NCBI RefSeq assembly: GCF_017497985.1 | Contig: NZ_JAGDFV010000008.1 | Coordinates: 41,869 to 105,868, forward strand | DNA from: Meiothermus sp. CFH 77666 | GTDB taxonomy: Bacteria; Deinococcota; Deinococci; Deinococcales; Thermaceae | Direction: 5' to 3' | Length of the DNA stretch: 64,000 bases | Part shown: piece after piece, positions 51,645 to 60,574 of the stretch | Layout of the letters: every line of letters starts with the position of its first letter | Position numbering within the stretch: position 1 is the first letter of the stretch | Notes under the pieces: model-generated | Databases searched by the model: none | Seen by the model: only the letters and a program-made list of their open reading frames with translations | What the model was told of the DNA's origin: nothing | Position numbers and translations under genes: made by a program

Positions 51645-51729
51645 AATTTGTACATAAATTTCGTGACGTTTGATTATTTTTTCCTGAATACCTATGTTGA
51701 TTTTTGACGGTTTATGGTAATGTGTTACC
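51645..51729. promoter_or_regulatory. Palindromes in the glnA/nrtR intergenic region
   Basis: AATTTGTACATAAATT (51645-51660) and GGTAATGTGTTACC (51716-51729) are palindromic and lie in an AT-rich stretch upstream of the glutamine synthetase. TTGACG at 51704 may be a -35. Regulator unknown. Confidence 0.35.
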
Positions 51730-51828
51730 TCGAGCGGCTGCTCTGGGGTACGTCAGAAAACTACACTATTAGATGCACAAAGTATCTAAGCAGTCCCAGG
51801 CGACCCAGCACCGCCCCACGGAGGTCAT

Positions 51829-53979
51829 GTGAACCACGATTTTGATGTCATCTCGGCGGCCCGCAACTGGCGGTTCAAGGACGTGCGGCAGGTTTCCAGC
51901 GACATTGCTGGGGAAGTTTTTGCGAGCGATGTGCTCGATATAGACGAGCTGCGCGAGCTGGTTTCCAAGCCGGTCTGGAAATCGCTCCAGGCCACTATAG
52001 AAAAGGGCACTCCACTCGACCCCAGCATTGCCGATACCATCGCGCTGGCCATGAAAAAGTGGGCCCTCGAGAAAGGCGCGACCCACTACACCCACTGGTT
52101 CCACCCCCTGACCGGCTACACCGCCGAAAAGCACGATAGCTTCTATACCCCCGTCTCCGAAGGCAAGGTAATTGCTTCCTTCACGGGTAAGGAGCTCATC
52201 CAGGCCGAGCCGGATGCTTCCTCGTTCCCCTCGGGCGGTCTGCGGGCCACCTTCGAAGCGCGGGGTTATACGGCCTGGGATCCTACTTCGCCGGCGTTCA
52301 TCATGCGCCATGCCAATGGGGCTACGCTCTGTATTCCCACCGCTTTTGCGAGCTGGACCGGGGAGGCCCTTGACCTCAAAACCCCCCTGCTGCGCTCCAT
52401 CGAAGCCCTCAACAAAAGCGCCCAGCGGGCCCTCAAATACTTCGGTGTGGAGGCCAACAAAGTTTCCTCTACCCTGGGGGCCGAGCAGGAGTACTTCCTG
52501 ATTGATGAAGAGTTTTACTATCGCCGCCCCGACCTGGTCATGACCGGGCGCACGCTTTTTGGAGCCAAGCCGCCGCGCGGCCAGGAACTTGAAGACCACT
52601 ACTTCGGCTCCATCCCCGACCGGGTGCTTTCCTTCATGACCGATGTGGAGAACCAGCTCTACGCGCTGGGGATTCCGGTCAAGACCCGCCACAATGAGGT
52701 AGCCCCCGGCCAGTACGAGATTGCCCCCATCTTTGAGCCCTCCAACCTTGCTGCCGACCACCAACAACTGATCATGCAGGTGCTCAAAAACACGGCCCGC
52801 CGGTATGGCATGGTGGCACTGTTGCACGAGAAGCCCTTTGCTGGCATCAACGGCTCCGGCAAGCACTGCAACTGGAGCATGAGCACCGACACCGGCATCA
52901 ACCTGCTCGAGCCCGGCGATACCCCCCACGACAACCTGCAGTTCCTGTTCTTCTGCGCGGCTGTGATCAAAGCGGTGGACATGCACCAGGATCTGCTGCG
53001 GATCAGCGTGGCCTCGGCTTCCAACGACCATCGCCTGGGCGCCAACGAAGCGCCGCCTGCCATTATTTCTATCTTCCTGGGCGATCAGCTCACCGACATT
53101 TTTGAGCGGCTGGCTAGCGGCAAGGGGGGCTCGGGCAAAAAGGCGGGCGTCCTCGAGCTAGGCGTGCCGGTACTCCCCCCCCTGCCCAAACACGCCGGCG
53201 ACCGCAACCGCACCTCGCCCTTTGCCTTCACCGGCAACAAGTTCGAGTTCCGTGCGGTAGGTAGCAGCCAGAGCATCTCCTTCCCCATCACCGTTCTCAA
53301 CACCATTGTGGCCGATGCCATTGATGCCCTGATGGACTCGATTGAGGCCAAGATGAAGAAAAAAGTGGCCTTTGAGCAGGCTGCACTGGAGGCCATCAAG
53401 GAGGCCTATGCCCAGCACAAGCGCATCATCTTTAACGGCGACGGCTACTCGGCAGCCTGGCACAAAGAGGCCGCCAAGCGCGGACTGCTGAACCTGCGCA
53501 CCGCCATTGATGCCATCGAACACTTCACCGACGAGAAGAACATCAAGCTGTTTGGTCGCCTGGGGGTGCTCAACGAACGCGAGATTCACGCCCGCCAGGA
53601 GATCATGTACGACATCTACTTCAAGCAGGTCAACATCGAAGGCGAGACCACCGAGTGGATTGCCCAGACCCAGATCCTACCCGGTGCGCTGAGCTACCTG
53701 GCCGAGCTTTCCGAAATCGAGGTGAAGTCCCGTGCGGCGGAACGCACCATCAAGCAGGTGGTGGAAGCCACCGATGCCCTCTCCGATGCCCTGGAGAAGC
53801 TCAAGGCGCAGAATGCCGAACTGGGCGGGGACGAGGTGCACGAAAAAGCCCACCATATGCGAGACAACGTGCTACCCGCCATGGCCGAGGTGCGGAAGGC
53901 AGCGGATGCGCTCGAGCGCATCCTGGCCGATAAATACTGGCCGTTGCCAAGCTACCGCGAGATGCTCTTCGTCAAGTAG
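51829..53979 (+). CDS. glnN: Glutamine synthetase type III
   Basis: 716 residues, the size of the dodecameric type III enzyme (types I and II are far shorter). [51 protein letters not shown] and [18 protein letters not shown] are the catalytic and metal-binding blocks. It makes glutamine from glutamate, ammonia and ATP. The start is GTG 51829 with GGAGGT 3 nt upstream (short spacing). Glutamine supply and the divergent NAD-salvage operon are both nitrogen-linked, but a shared control is not shown. A terminator follows. Confidence 0.96.
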   Translation: MNHDFDVISAARNWRFKDVRQVSSDIAGEVFASDVLDIDELRELVSKPVWKSLQATIEKGTPLDPSIADTIALAMKKWALEKGATHYTHWFHPLTGYTAEKHDSFYTPVSEGKVIASFTGKELIQAEPDASSFPSGGLRATFEARGYTAWDPTSPAFIMRHANGATLCIPTAFASWTGEALDLKTPLLRSIEALNKSAQRALKYFGVEANKVSSTLGAEQEYFLIDEEFYYRRPDLVMTGRTLFGAKPPRGQELEDHYFGSIPDRVLSFMTDVENQLYALGIPVKTRHNEVAPGQYEIAPIFEPSNLAADHQQLIMQVLKNTARRYGMVALLHEKPFAGINGSGKHCNWSMSTDTGINLLEPGDTPHDNLQFLFFCAAVIKAVDMHQDLLRISVASASNDHRLGANEAPPAIISIFLGDQLTDIFERLASGKGGSGKKAGVLELGVPVLPPLPKHAGDRNRTSPFAFTGNKFEFRAVGSSQSISFPITVLNTIVADAIDALMDSIEAKMKKKVAFEQAALEAIKEAYAQHKRIIFNGDGYSAAWHKEAAKRGLLNLRTAIDAIEHFTDEKNIKLFGRLGVLNEREIHARQEIMYDIYFKQVNIEGETTEWIAQTQILPGALSYLAELSEIEVKSRAAERTIKQVVEATDALSDALEKLKAQNAELGGDEVHEKAHHMRDNVLPAMAEVRKAADALERILADKYWPLPSYREMLFVK

Positions 53980-54000
53980 AACCCGCCCCTTCTGCCTCGA

Positions 54001-54029
54001 ACACCTCCCATTGGGGGAGGTGTTTTTTC
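54001..54029 (+). terminator. Rho-independent terminator of glutamine synthetase gene
   Basis: ACACCTCCC/GGGAGGTGT with loop ATTGG, then TTTTT. The rest of the gap to 54264 has no gene; TATAAT at 54219-54224 is a likely -10 for the next operon. Confidence 0.85.
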
Positions 54030-54218
54030 TTCTTCTACCAACTCTGCGCGTGAGCGGCGCTAAACGCGCCCCTCCCTTGCCGCGCCAGGGGGCGCGTCCG
54101 AGGGACTTGTATATCGCTTTTGGGTCACTTCTGAGCAGATTCGGTATTCACACTGCTTCTCGACCCGGTAAGAGGCGCGGCGATGGGTTATTAACTAGTG
54201 ATTGTGATTCAATACGCT

Positions 54219-54224
54219 ATAATC
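54219..54224 (+). promoter_or_regulatory. -10 element before the DinB/DUF1905 cluster
   Basis: TATAAT, ~40 nt before ATG 54265. No clear -35 at the expected distance. Confidence 0.45.
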
Positions 54225-54264
54225 ATACTCGTAGGTCAATTTACGAATATGTAGGAGAGGCAGA

Positions 54265-54780
54265 ATGAATGATTCGGTTTTTGAGGCCCTGTTGAACTCG
54301 TACCAGCGCAGCAACACCATCCTGCTCAATCTCTTGTACGCACTGCCGGAGGGAGGCTTGGAGGCGAAGGCCCTCGAGGGCAGCCCGAGCGTTGCGGAGC
54401 AGTACGCACACATGCAGCAGACCCGTCTGTTCTGGCTGGGCCAGGTTGCGCCTGAGTTCGCTACGGGCATAAACCAACTCATTCGCCAGGTTGGGGAGGA
54501 ATGGGTGGCCGAACGTGAACCGGATCGCATTCAGCAAGCGCTGAACCAGAGCGCCCACGCCGTGTGTGAGGCGGTGCGAGACCGGCTGCATACCGGCCAG
54601 GCCATGAAAGGGCCACATGCTTCCTACGACCACCCCATCCTGCTGCTCCAGCACCTGCTCTGGCACGAGGGCTACCACGTGGGGCAGATCAAGCTGGCCC
54701 TCAAGGCTTTTGGCTACAAAATGCCGGAGGAAGTCGAAGAAAAAGCCATCTGGAGTGAGTGGCGGACGGAGATCTGGTAG
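54265..54780 (+). CDS. DinB-family protein
   Basis: 171 residues, four-helix-bundle type. The His ligands are in SVAEQYAHMQQTR (~48) and LLWHEGYHVGQIKLAL (~132-140), the latter the H-x3-H-x-GQI motif seen also at the start of the window. DinB-like proteins bind a divalent metal; known relatives include thiol-dependent transferases. AGGAGAGG lies ~6 nt before the ATG. First gene of a three-gene cluster with a DUF1905 protein and a second DinB protein. Confidence 0.85.
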   Translation: MNDSVFEALLNSYQRSNTILLNLLYALPEGGLEAKALEGSPSVAEQYAHMQQTRLFWLGQVAPEFATGINQLIRQVGEEWVAEREPDRIQQALNQSAHAVCEAVRDRLHTGQAMKGPHASYDHPILLLQHLLWHEGYHVGQIKLALKAFGYKMPEEVEEKAIWSEWRTEIW

Positions 54781-54782
54781 CC

Positions 54783-55085
54783 ATGGGCCTTTGCTTCAGC
54801 GGGGAAATTTGGGAGTGGCGGGGCCCCGCGCCCTATTACTTCGTGACCGTGCCCCAGGAGCAAAGTCAGGCCATCAAGAGCGCTGAGCGGTTGCTGACCT
54901 ATGGCTGGGGCATGATTCCGGTGAAGGTGCGGATTGGCCAGACCGAGTGGCAGACCGCGTTGTGGCCCAAAGACGGGCTGTATGTGGTGCCGCTTAAGGA
55001 CAAAATCCGCAAGGCCGAGGGCCTGCAAGTGGGCCAGACGATCACGCTGACGCTCGAGGTCATCCCGAACAAAAGAAAGCCATGA
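54783..55085 (+). CDS. DUF1905-domain protein
   Basis: 100 residues from ATG 54783, 2 nt after the DinB stop; the frame opens upstream only as overlap. FSGEIWEWRGPAPYYFVTVP, GMIPVKVRIGQTEWQTALWP and GLYVVPLKDKIRKAEGLQVG follow the DUF1905 pattern, a small beta-barrel. Function unknown. The stop overlaps the start of the next DinB gene (ATGA), so the three proteins are made together. Confidence 0.85.
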   Translation: MGLCFSGEIWEWRGPAPYYFVTVPQEQSQAIKSAERLLTYGWGMIPVKVRIGQTEWQTALWPKDGLYVVPLKDKIRKAEGLQVGQTITLTLEVIPNKRKP

Positions 55086-55594
55086 ACACCCTCGAGATGT
55101 ACGACTACCTGGTTCGTGCCCGCCGCGACTTGTGGGCGGTGCTCGAGGCGGCCCCGGACGATGCGCTGTCGCGCCCCCTGCTGGGCGGTGAGCGCTTCCA
55201 ATGCATCAAAGACCTGGTGTTTCACATAGCGAGCGTGGAAGACTTCTGGCTGCACGAGGACATAAAGCTCACGCAGCCGGTGCTGATGAACATGCCGGCC
55301 CTGAGGGACACCACCGGCGGCTCGGAGTATGCGGGCTTCCCCCTGCACACCCTGCTGGACTACTGGAAGGCCGTTGAGGCGAGCACCCAGGCCTATCTGG
55401 CCGCGCTTACCGAGGCCGAACTGAATCGGGCTATGAGCCCCCACGACGACCCCGCGCAGCGCTACACGGTGTCGAGCATCCTCTGGCACGTGATGCTGCA
55501 CGAAGTACGGCATACCGCGCAGATAGCGGTGCTGCTGCGTACCCAGGGCATCAAGCCGCCTGCGCTGGACTTGTTGTGGTATCTGCCTGGCTGA
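55082..55594 (+). CDS. DinB-family protein
   Basis: 170 residues. CIKDLVFHIASVEDFWLHED (first His, ~47) and SSILWHVMLHEVRHTAQIAVLL (H-x3-H-x3-H then QI) match the DinB metal site. It is not close to the DinB protein two genes upstream, so the two may form a heterodimer or act on different substrates. Coupled by a 4-base overlap to the DUF1905 gene. Confidence 0.85.
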   Translation: MNTLEMYDYLVRARRDLWAVLEAAPDDALSRPLLGGERFQCIKDLVFHIASVEDFWLHEDIKLTQPVLMNMPALRDTTGGSEYAGFPLHTLLDYWKAVEASTQAYLAALTEAELNRAMSPHDDPAQRYTVSSILWHVMLHEVRHTAQIAVLLRTQGIKPPALDLLWYLPG

Positions 55595-55659
55595 TGGCCG
55601 TTTGCTATAGCATCCTGGGGTAAATTGCCCTACACTCTCTTCTGGACAGCGCACGGTGA

Positions 55660-57603
55660 ATGCCCCCTGACATTCGGCCCGTAGCCTGTGCGAGGAGACC
55701 GGGATTCAAGTTGGAGAAACTCAAACGTTACACTGCCAAGGATGCCGAAGAAACCTACCTCGTCCCCCACTGGGCGGCGGGGTTTTTTCGGGTGGGGGAG
55801 GATGGCGAGCTCGAGGTCACCCCTGAAGGGCCGGATGGCCCCAGTGCCTCGCTCTATGAAATTGTGCAGGATCTGCGCGACGAGGGCCGCCCGCTGCCGG
55901 TGATGCTGCGCTTTCCCCAGATTTTAGAAGCCCGGGTGGTGGCGCTCAATGAAGCCTTCCGGCGGGCCATCAAAAAGTACCACTTCCAGGCAGAGTACCG
56001 GGGCCTCTATCCGGTCAAGGTGAACCAGCGGCGCATGGTGGTCGAGACCCTGGCCAAAGCCGGGAAGCCCTATGCGTACGGCCTCGAGGCCGGCTCCAAA
56101 GCCGAGCTGGCCCTGATTCTGGCTCAGGATCTGCACAAAGAAGCCCTGATTGCCTGCAACGGCTTCAAGGACGACGACTTCATCCGCCTGGCCCTGATGG
56201 GTAAGAAGCTGGGCAAGAATGTGGTGATCACCCTGGAGAAGTTCGCCGAGCTCGAGCGGGTGATCCGCATTGCCCAGGAGCTGGCGGTGGAGCCGCAGAT
56301 TGGCATCCGCTACAAACTCAAAACCCGTGGCTCCGGGCAGTGGGAGGAGTCGGGCGGCGAGTCGGCCAAGTTTGGCTTTACTACCCCCGAAATTATCCGG
56401 GCTGTGGATATCCTGGCCGAGGCCGGCATGCTGGGCACCATCGCCATGCTGCACTCGCACATCGGCAGCCAGGTAACGGACATCCGTCGCATCAAACAGG
56501 CCGTGCGGGAGATTGCCCAGACCTATGTGCAGCTCCGCAAGCTGGGCGCTCCGGTGCGCTACCTGAACCTGGGGGGCGGCCTGGCGGTGGACTACGACGG
56601 CTCCAAGACCGCCTTTTATGCCTCGGCTAACTACTCCATGGAGGAGTACGCCGAAGACCTGGTGTACGTGACCAGGGAAGTCTGCGACGGCCACGGCGAA
56701 CCCCACCCCTTCCTGGTAACCGAGTCGGGCCGGGCCGTGACCGCTTATCACAGCGTACTGGTGCTCGAGGTGATTGACACCATCCGCCCGCCCGGCGAGG
56801 AGAAAGTCGAGCAGCCCAAGGACGCCCACCCGGTGGTGAAGGATATGTTCGACCTGGCCAGGGGCATCTCGGCCAAGAACTACCGCGAGGTCTACCACGA
56901 TGCCTTCGCCAACAAGGACACCATCCAGAACCTCTATGATCTGGGCCTTATCTCGCTGCGCGACCGGGCCGCTGCCGAGGCGCTTTTCTACCAGATTGCC
57001 CGCAAAACCCTGAAGTTTGCCCTCGAGTTCGACTACCCCGCCGATGAGCTCGAGGATCTGCAAAAGATGCTGGCCGATAAGCTGGTCTGCAACTTTAGCC
57101 TCTTCCAGAGCCTGCCCGACTCCTGGGCCATCAAACAGATGTTCCCCATCGTGCCGCTTTCCCGCCTGAACGAGCGCCCCACCCGCGAGGCCACCCTGGT
57201 AGACATCACCTGCGACTCCGACGGCAAATTCGACCGCTTCATAGATACCCACGACGTGCGCAACACCCTCCCCGTCCACGAAATCCGCCCTGGCGAGCCC
57301 TACTACCTGGGGGTCTTCCTGACCGGAGCCTACCAGGATGTGCTGGGCATGAACCACAACCTCTTTGGCCGCATTGGCGAGGCGCATGTCATTGTGGACG
57401 AGGACGGCTACGACATCGAGCGCTTCATCCTGGGCGAGAAGGCCCGTCGGGTGATCGAGAAGATGGGCTACGAAGACGACGAGCTGGCCGAGGCCGTTGA
57501 AAAGCTGGTGCGCTCCTCCAAGAAGCTCACCCCCGCCGAGAAGGGGGCCTTCATGGAGCAGTACGCACGGGAGCTGGTGGGGTACACCTACCTGGAAGAC
57601 TAG
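55660..57603 (+). CDS. speA: Biosynthetic arginine decarboxylase
   Basis: 647 residues from ATG 55660; conserved sequence begins near KRYTAKDAEETYLVPHW, so TTG 55711 (630 residues) may be the true start. YPVKVNQRR holds the PLP lysine, EAGSKAEL and AMLHSHIGSQV the barrel, YLNLGGGLAVDYDG the phosphate site, and TCDSDGKFD the C-terminal active-site Cys. It converts arginine to agmatine. In Thermus, agmatine is aminopropylated before urea release on the way to spermidine and longer polyamines. TACACT ~45 nt upstream of the ATG may be the -10. Confidence 0.93.
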   Translation: MPPDIRPVACARRPGFKLEKLKRYTAKDAEETYLVPHWAAGFFRVGEDGELEVTPEGPDGPSASLYEIVQDLRDEGRPLPVMLRFPQILEARVVALNEAFRRAIKKYHFQAEYRGLYPVKVNQRRMVVETLAKAGKPYAYGLEAGSKAELALILAQDLHKEALIACNGFKDDDFIRLALMGKKLGKNVVITLEKFAELERVIRIAQELAVEPQIGIRYKLKTRGSGQWEESGGESAKFGFTTPEIIRAVDILAEAGMLGTIAMLHSHIGSQVTDIRRIKQAVREIAQTYVQLRKLGAPVRYLNLGGGLAVDYDGSKTAFYASANYSMEEYAEDLVYVTREVCDGHGEPHPFLVTESGRAVTAYHSVLVLEVIDTIRPPGEEKVEQPKDAHPVVKDMFDLARGISAKNYREVYHDAFANKDTIQNLYDLGLISLRDRAAAEALFYQIARKTLKFALEFDYPADELEDLQKMLADKLVCNFSLFQSLPDSWAIKQMFPIVPLSRLNERPTREATLVDITCDSDGKFDRFIDTHDVRNTLPVHEIRPGEPYYLGVFLTGAYQDVLGMNHNLFGRIGEAHVIVDEDGYDIERFILGEKARRVIEKMGYEDDELAEAVEKLVRSSKKLTPAEKGAFMEQYARELVGYTYLED

Positions 57604-57715
57604 GGCGGTTTCAGGAAATAATCTTGGGGTGAGGTGAGCACTAACATTTTCTGGGAGGCGGTTGACCATCCTCCTATCCCCCGAATCAAACCACAAACCG
57701 CTCCAGGATAGGGTT

Positions 57716-58417
57716 ATGGACTACGACGTGCTGATAGTTGGCGCCGGTTTTGCCGGCTCCGAGGCCGCGTACGCGCTGGCCAAACGAGGGGTGCGGGTGG
57801 GGCTGGTGACCACCAGCCTGGACTCGGTTTTCCTGCCCTTTACGCCTATCCAGGCGCCCTTTCCCCAGGGTTCGCTGCTGGCCGAAGTGGGCCAGGAGGG
57901 CCTGAAGGGTTGGGAACTGCACAGCCGGGCCAAATATCGCCTGGAAAACCAACCGAACCTGCACCTCCTACAACTCTCCGTGACCCGCCTGCTGCTGGAG
58001 GGGCCGGCAGTGGTGGGCATCGAGAGCTGGGAGGGGCCGCGCAAGACCGCGCCCAAAGTGGTTCTGGCGGTGGGAAGTTTTCTCTCGCCCAGGCTCTACA
58101 TTGGCAGCGTGGCCGAGGAGGCCGGGCGGCTCTCGGAGGTGGCCTACCCCGACCTGTACCAGCACCTTCAGCAGCTTGGCTTTGCCTTTATGACCCAAGA
58201 GGCCCAGGTTGCCGAGCAGGGCGGTACTCCCGGTTACCGGGTGACTTATCAGGTTTTCGCCGAAGCCGAGTGGAACCCGACCACCTTCCAACTCCACCGC
58301 CTGGCAGGGTTGTACGCAGTTGGCCTGTGTGTGCTGGGGCAGGGGACATATGCCCAGATGGCCGAGGAAGGGATGCGGCTTGCGGAAAGGCTGCAGATTA
58401 AGGTCAATAGCCGATAG
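57716..58417 (+). CDS. Short GidA-related FAD protein
   Basis: 233 residues from ATG 57716; the frame is open 18 codons earlier but the FAD-binding motif DVLIVGAGFAGSEAA must be near the start. It resembles the FAD-binding half of GidA/MnmG and TrmFO (VVLAVGSFLSPRLYIG; GLYAVGLCVLGQGTYAQMAEEGMRLA) but is less than half their length and lacks the tRNA-binding helical part. Thermus has a similar small GidA-related protein. The function is not known to me. A heptanucleotide array begins within its last codons. Confidence 0.8.
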   Translation: MDYDVLIVGAGFAGSEAAYALAKRGVRVGLVTTSLDSVFLPFTPIQAPFPQGSLLAEVGQEGLKGWELHSRAKYRLENQPNLHLLQLSVTRLLLEGPAVVGIESWEGPRKTAPKVVLAVGSFLSPRLYIGSVAEEAGRLSEVAYPDLYQHLQQLGFAFMTQEAQVAEQGGTPGYRVTYQVFAEAEWNPTTFQLHRLAGLYAVGLCVLGQGTYAQMAEEGMRLAERLQIKVNSR

Positions 58418-58492
58418 CCAATAGCCAATAGTCGATAGACCATAGACCATTGACCATGGACTATCGACTATCGACGATTAACCATAGACCCC
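58406..58492. repeat. Heptanucleotide array 13
   Basis: Twelve units, the clearest of all (CCAATAG CCAATAG, ACTATCG ACTATCG, ACCATAG). It begins inside the last four codons of the GidA-related gene (encoding VNSR) and runs almost to the mutY stop. Confidence 0.88.
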
Positions 58493-58503
58493 GCAACATA
58501 CGG

Positions 58504-59520
58504 CTACAAAAGCCGTAGAGACTCGGTTTCAACCAGCTTGAGTATTTTCCGGTCCAGCCGCGATAAAGGGCGGTGCTCGGGGTTTTCTTGGGCCTCGTAG
58601 GGGGCTTTGTAGACCTGGATGTTCAGCTTGCGGTGGGTGAAGTCGTGGCGCACCGTGCCCACCGGCTCGGCTTTTTCCAGCCTGAAGCGGGCCAGCAAGC
58701 GCTCTAAAGCCCCTGGGCCTTCCTCCATCGGAACCCCCCACAGCCCACCCAGTACGCGGCCCTGGCGCAGTTCCAGGTAGGTGCCCGAAGGCCCCTGCAA
58801 GACCAGCGCCACCACCTCGAGGCTTTTCTGCGGGCGTGCTCTGGCGGCAGGATAGCGCTCGGGGTGGCTCTTTCCCAGACAGTACGGGGCTACCGGGCAG
58901 GCTCCGCAGCTGGGGTTGTGGGGGGTGCAAACCGTAGCCCCTAGCTCCATCAGGGCCTGGTTCCAGTCGCCGGGCAGGGAGCCGTCGGGGGTGTTCACCT
59001 CCCCTCCCCAGTACACCAACTCGGCCATCAGGGTATCGGCAGCCTCCTGCACTTGCTGGGGGGTCGGGTTTTCCCAGGCATACAAGCGGGACAACACCCG
59101 CCGCACATTGCCATCCACCGCCGCCACCGGCTCGCCAAAAGCAATGGACGCCACCGCTGCGGCAGTGTAGGGGCCAATGCCGGGCAGGCCACGTAGTTCG
59201 ATGGATGTTTGGGGAAGGGGCTGGCCCAGGGCAACCACCTGCCGGGCCAGCTTGTGAAGGTTGCGGGCCCTGGCGTAGTAGCCACAGCCCTGCCAGGCTT
59301 TCAAAACGTCTTCCTGGTCGGCCTGGGCCAGGGCTGCCAGGGTGGGGAATTGATGCAAAAAACGCTGGTAGTAGGGGATGGCCTGCTCGACCCTGGTTTG
59401 CTGCAAGAGCACCTCTGACAGCAGAATCTTGTACGGGTCGGCCTCCCCCCGCCAGGGCAGCTTGCGTTTGTGGAGCTGGTACCACTCCAGAAGGTTTTTT
59501 TTCAGCTCGAGGCTATCCAC
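58504..59520 (-). CDS. mutY: A/G-specific adenine DNA glycosylase
   Basis: 338 residues from GTG 59520. Helix-hairpin-helix LRGLPGIGPYTAAAVASIAFG then AAVDGNVRRV with the catalytic Asp. The 4Fe-4S cluster is C-x6-C-x2-C-x5-C in CTPHNPSCGACPVAPYC. A C-terminal NUDIX-like 8-oxoG-recognition domain follows (~225-338). It removes adenine mispaired with 8-oxoguanine. Codons 7-9 contain a run of eight A residues. The start overlaps the stop of a small upstream frame (GTGGATAG), which may couple its translation. Confidence 0.94.
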   Translation of the reverse strand: MDSLELKKNLLEWYQLHKRKLPWRGEADPYKILLSEVLLQQTRVEQAIPYYQRFLHQFPTLAALAQADQEDVLKAWQGCGYYARARNLHKLARQVVALGQPLPQTSIELRGLPGIGPYTAAAVASIAFGEPVAAVDGNVRRVLSRLYAWENPTPQQVQEAADTLMAELVYWGGEVNTPDGSLPGDWNQALMELGATVCTPHNPSCGACPVAPYCLGKSHPERYPAARARPQKSLEVVALVLQGPSGTYLELRQGRVLGGLWGVPMEEGPGALERLLARFRLEKAEPVGTVRHDFTHRKLNIQVYKAPYEAQENPEHRPLSRLDRKILKLVETESLRLL

Positions 59521-59611
59521 GCCGCCACACCAGTTGAATGGCTACCGCCACCAGTAACAGAGCCAACCCCCAGCGCAGAGCTGTTGGGGGCAGGTTCAGA
59601 ACCCGAACCAA
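59513..59611 (-). CDS. Possible 32-residue membrane peptide between CoA-binding gene and mutY
   Basis: From TTG 59611 the frame reads a Pro-Thr segment, then a ~17-residue hydrophobic helix (WGLALLLVAVAIQLVW) and RRG. It begins inside the end of the CoA-binding gene and ends inside the mutY start. Chained overlaps on both sides favour real translation; a TTG start and tiny size argue against it. Confidence 0.35.
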   Translation of the reverse strand: MVRVLNLPPTALRWGLALLLVAVAIQLVWRRG

Positions 59612-60000
59612 CGTCGGTGTTCAACCATCAAACACCGATCCTGCACTACCGGAATCCCGGCCTGTCGCAGGGTTTCGGCAAAGGCATCGTTGATGATGCC
59701 CGATTGCAGCCAGACCAGCCGGGGCCGGGCAGCCAGAATCTCTTCCAGGTGATCGGGCAGCGCCTCGCTGCGGCGGAACACGTCCAGGATGTCGGGAGCT
59801 TCCCCCAGGTCGGTCAGCCGGGCCACGATTTTGCGGCCCCAGAGTGCCTGTCCCGCATAGGCAGGGTTGACCGGAAGCAGGGTATAGCCCCGCTGCGCCA
59901 GGTAGTCGGGTACATAGAAGGCCGGTTTGTTGGGGTTGGGATGAGCGCCCAGTACCGCAACGGTACGGGCTTGAAGCAAGAACTCGCGCAGATGTTCCAC
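59596..60000 (-). CDS. CoA-binding-domain protein (YccU-like)
   Basis: 134 residues from GTG 60000, with GGAGG 5 nt upstream, just after the ankyrin stop; the longer frame to 60039 lacks a ribosome site. A single Rossmann-type CoA_binding domain: ARTVAVLGAHPNPNKPAFYVPDYL, LLPVNPAYAGQALWG, and LVWLQSGIINDAFAETLRQAG. These small proteins resemble the nucleotide-binding part of succinyl-CoA synthetase alpha; function unknown. Confidence 0.88.
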   Translation of the reverse strand: MEHLREFLLQARTVAVLGAHPNPNKPAFYVPDYLAQRGYTLLPVNPAYAGQALWGRKIVARLTDLGEAPDILDVFRRSEALPDHLEEILAARPRLVWLQSGIINDAFAETLRQAGIPVVQDRCLMVEHRRWFGF

Positions 60001-60001
60001 T

Positions 60002-60562
60002 TTAGCCTCCGGAGCGTAAGAGTTCCATAATCTCGGCAAACCCGGCTTCCTGCGCGACCTGCAAGGGGGTTTTGCCCTGAAAGTTGGGCGCGGTCAGGTC
60101 GGGGCGGGTGTTGTTCAGGAGCCAGCGCACGGCCTCGGCGTGGCCTTGCATGACCGCCAGGTTCAAAGCCTGCTCTACACCTTCCTGTGCGCCATATCCC
60201 CAGACCAACTCGAGCATCTCCGGCAAACCCGAAAGCGCCGCGTGGGGCAGCAGGGGGATGCCGTGCGCGCTCTTGTGCTGGGCCAGGGACGGGTTTTCCT
60301 GGAGCATCGCCTGTACGCGCTGCAGGTCGCCCAGCATGGCTGCGGTAGAAATTGCCAGGGGAGCCCCTTTCGCCAGAAGATACTCCACAATGGCCCGTTG
60401 TCCGGTGTGGGCCGCGGCCTGAATGGCGCTCTCGGTGTCGCCGGGCCGCCACTCGTGGGCCAGGTTCAAAAGCTCGGGGGTTTCCTCCAGCAGGGCCTGC
60501 ACCCTGGCAAAGTCGCCGTGGGCGGCCATTACAAACTCGCGGATGCGTTCGGGCGAGGGCAT
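60002..60562 (-). CDS. Ankyrin-repeat protein
   Basis: 186 residues comprising about five ankyrin repeats (DTESAIQAAAHTGQRAIVEYLLAKGAP; GIPLLPHAALSGLPEMLELV; EQALNLAVMQGHAEAVRWLL; GKTPLQVAQEAGFAEIMELL, each cited in part). A soluble protein-interaction module. TAGGCT lies 6 nt before the ATG and overlaps the TAG stop of the upstream phosphoesterase gene, so it may have its own leaderless transcript. The CoA-binding gene follows with 1 nt spacing. Confidence 0.9.
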   Translation of the reverse strand: MPSPERIREFVMAAHGDFARVQALLEETPELLNLAHEWRPGDTESAIQAAAHTGQRAIVEYLLAKGAPLAISTAAMLGDLQRVQAMLQENPSLAQHKSAHGIPLLPHAALSGLPEMLELVWGYGAQEGVEQALNLAVMQGHAEAVRWLLNNTRPDLTAPNFQGKTPLQVAQEAGFAEIMELLRSGG

Positions 60563-60568
60563 GGCTCA

Positions 60569-60574
60569 AGCCTA
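60569..60574 (-). promoter_or_regulatory. Internal -10 element for the ankyrin gene
   Basis: TAGGCT on the minus strand; its first three bases are the stop codon of the phosphoesterase gene. Confidence 0.4.

Noticed and set aside
54030-54110. GC-rich inverted segments (GGCGCG/CGCGCC) downstream of the glutamine synthetase terminator as a second terminator or attachment site
   Set aside because: No T-run, no matching copy elsewhere, and no integrase gene; the strong terminator at 54001 already explains the transcript end.
55924-57696. A 590-codon open frame antisense to speA (and similar long antisense frames at 4830-6098 and 10631-12175)
   Set aside because: They are fully overlapped by well-identified genes; in GC-rich DNA with strong codon bias the opposite strand often stays open. 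Their translations are low-complexity in His, Gly and Gln, with no family match.
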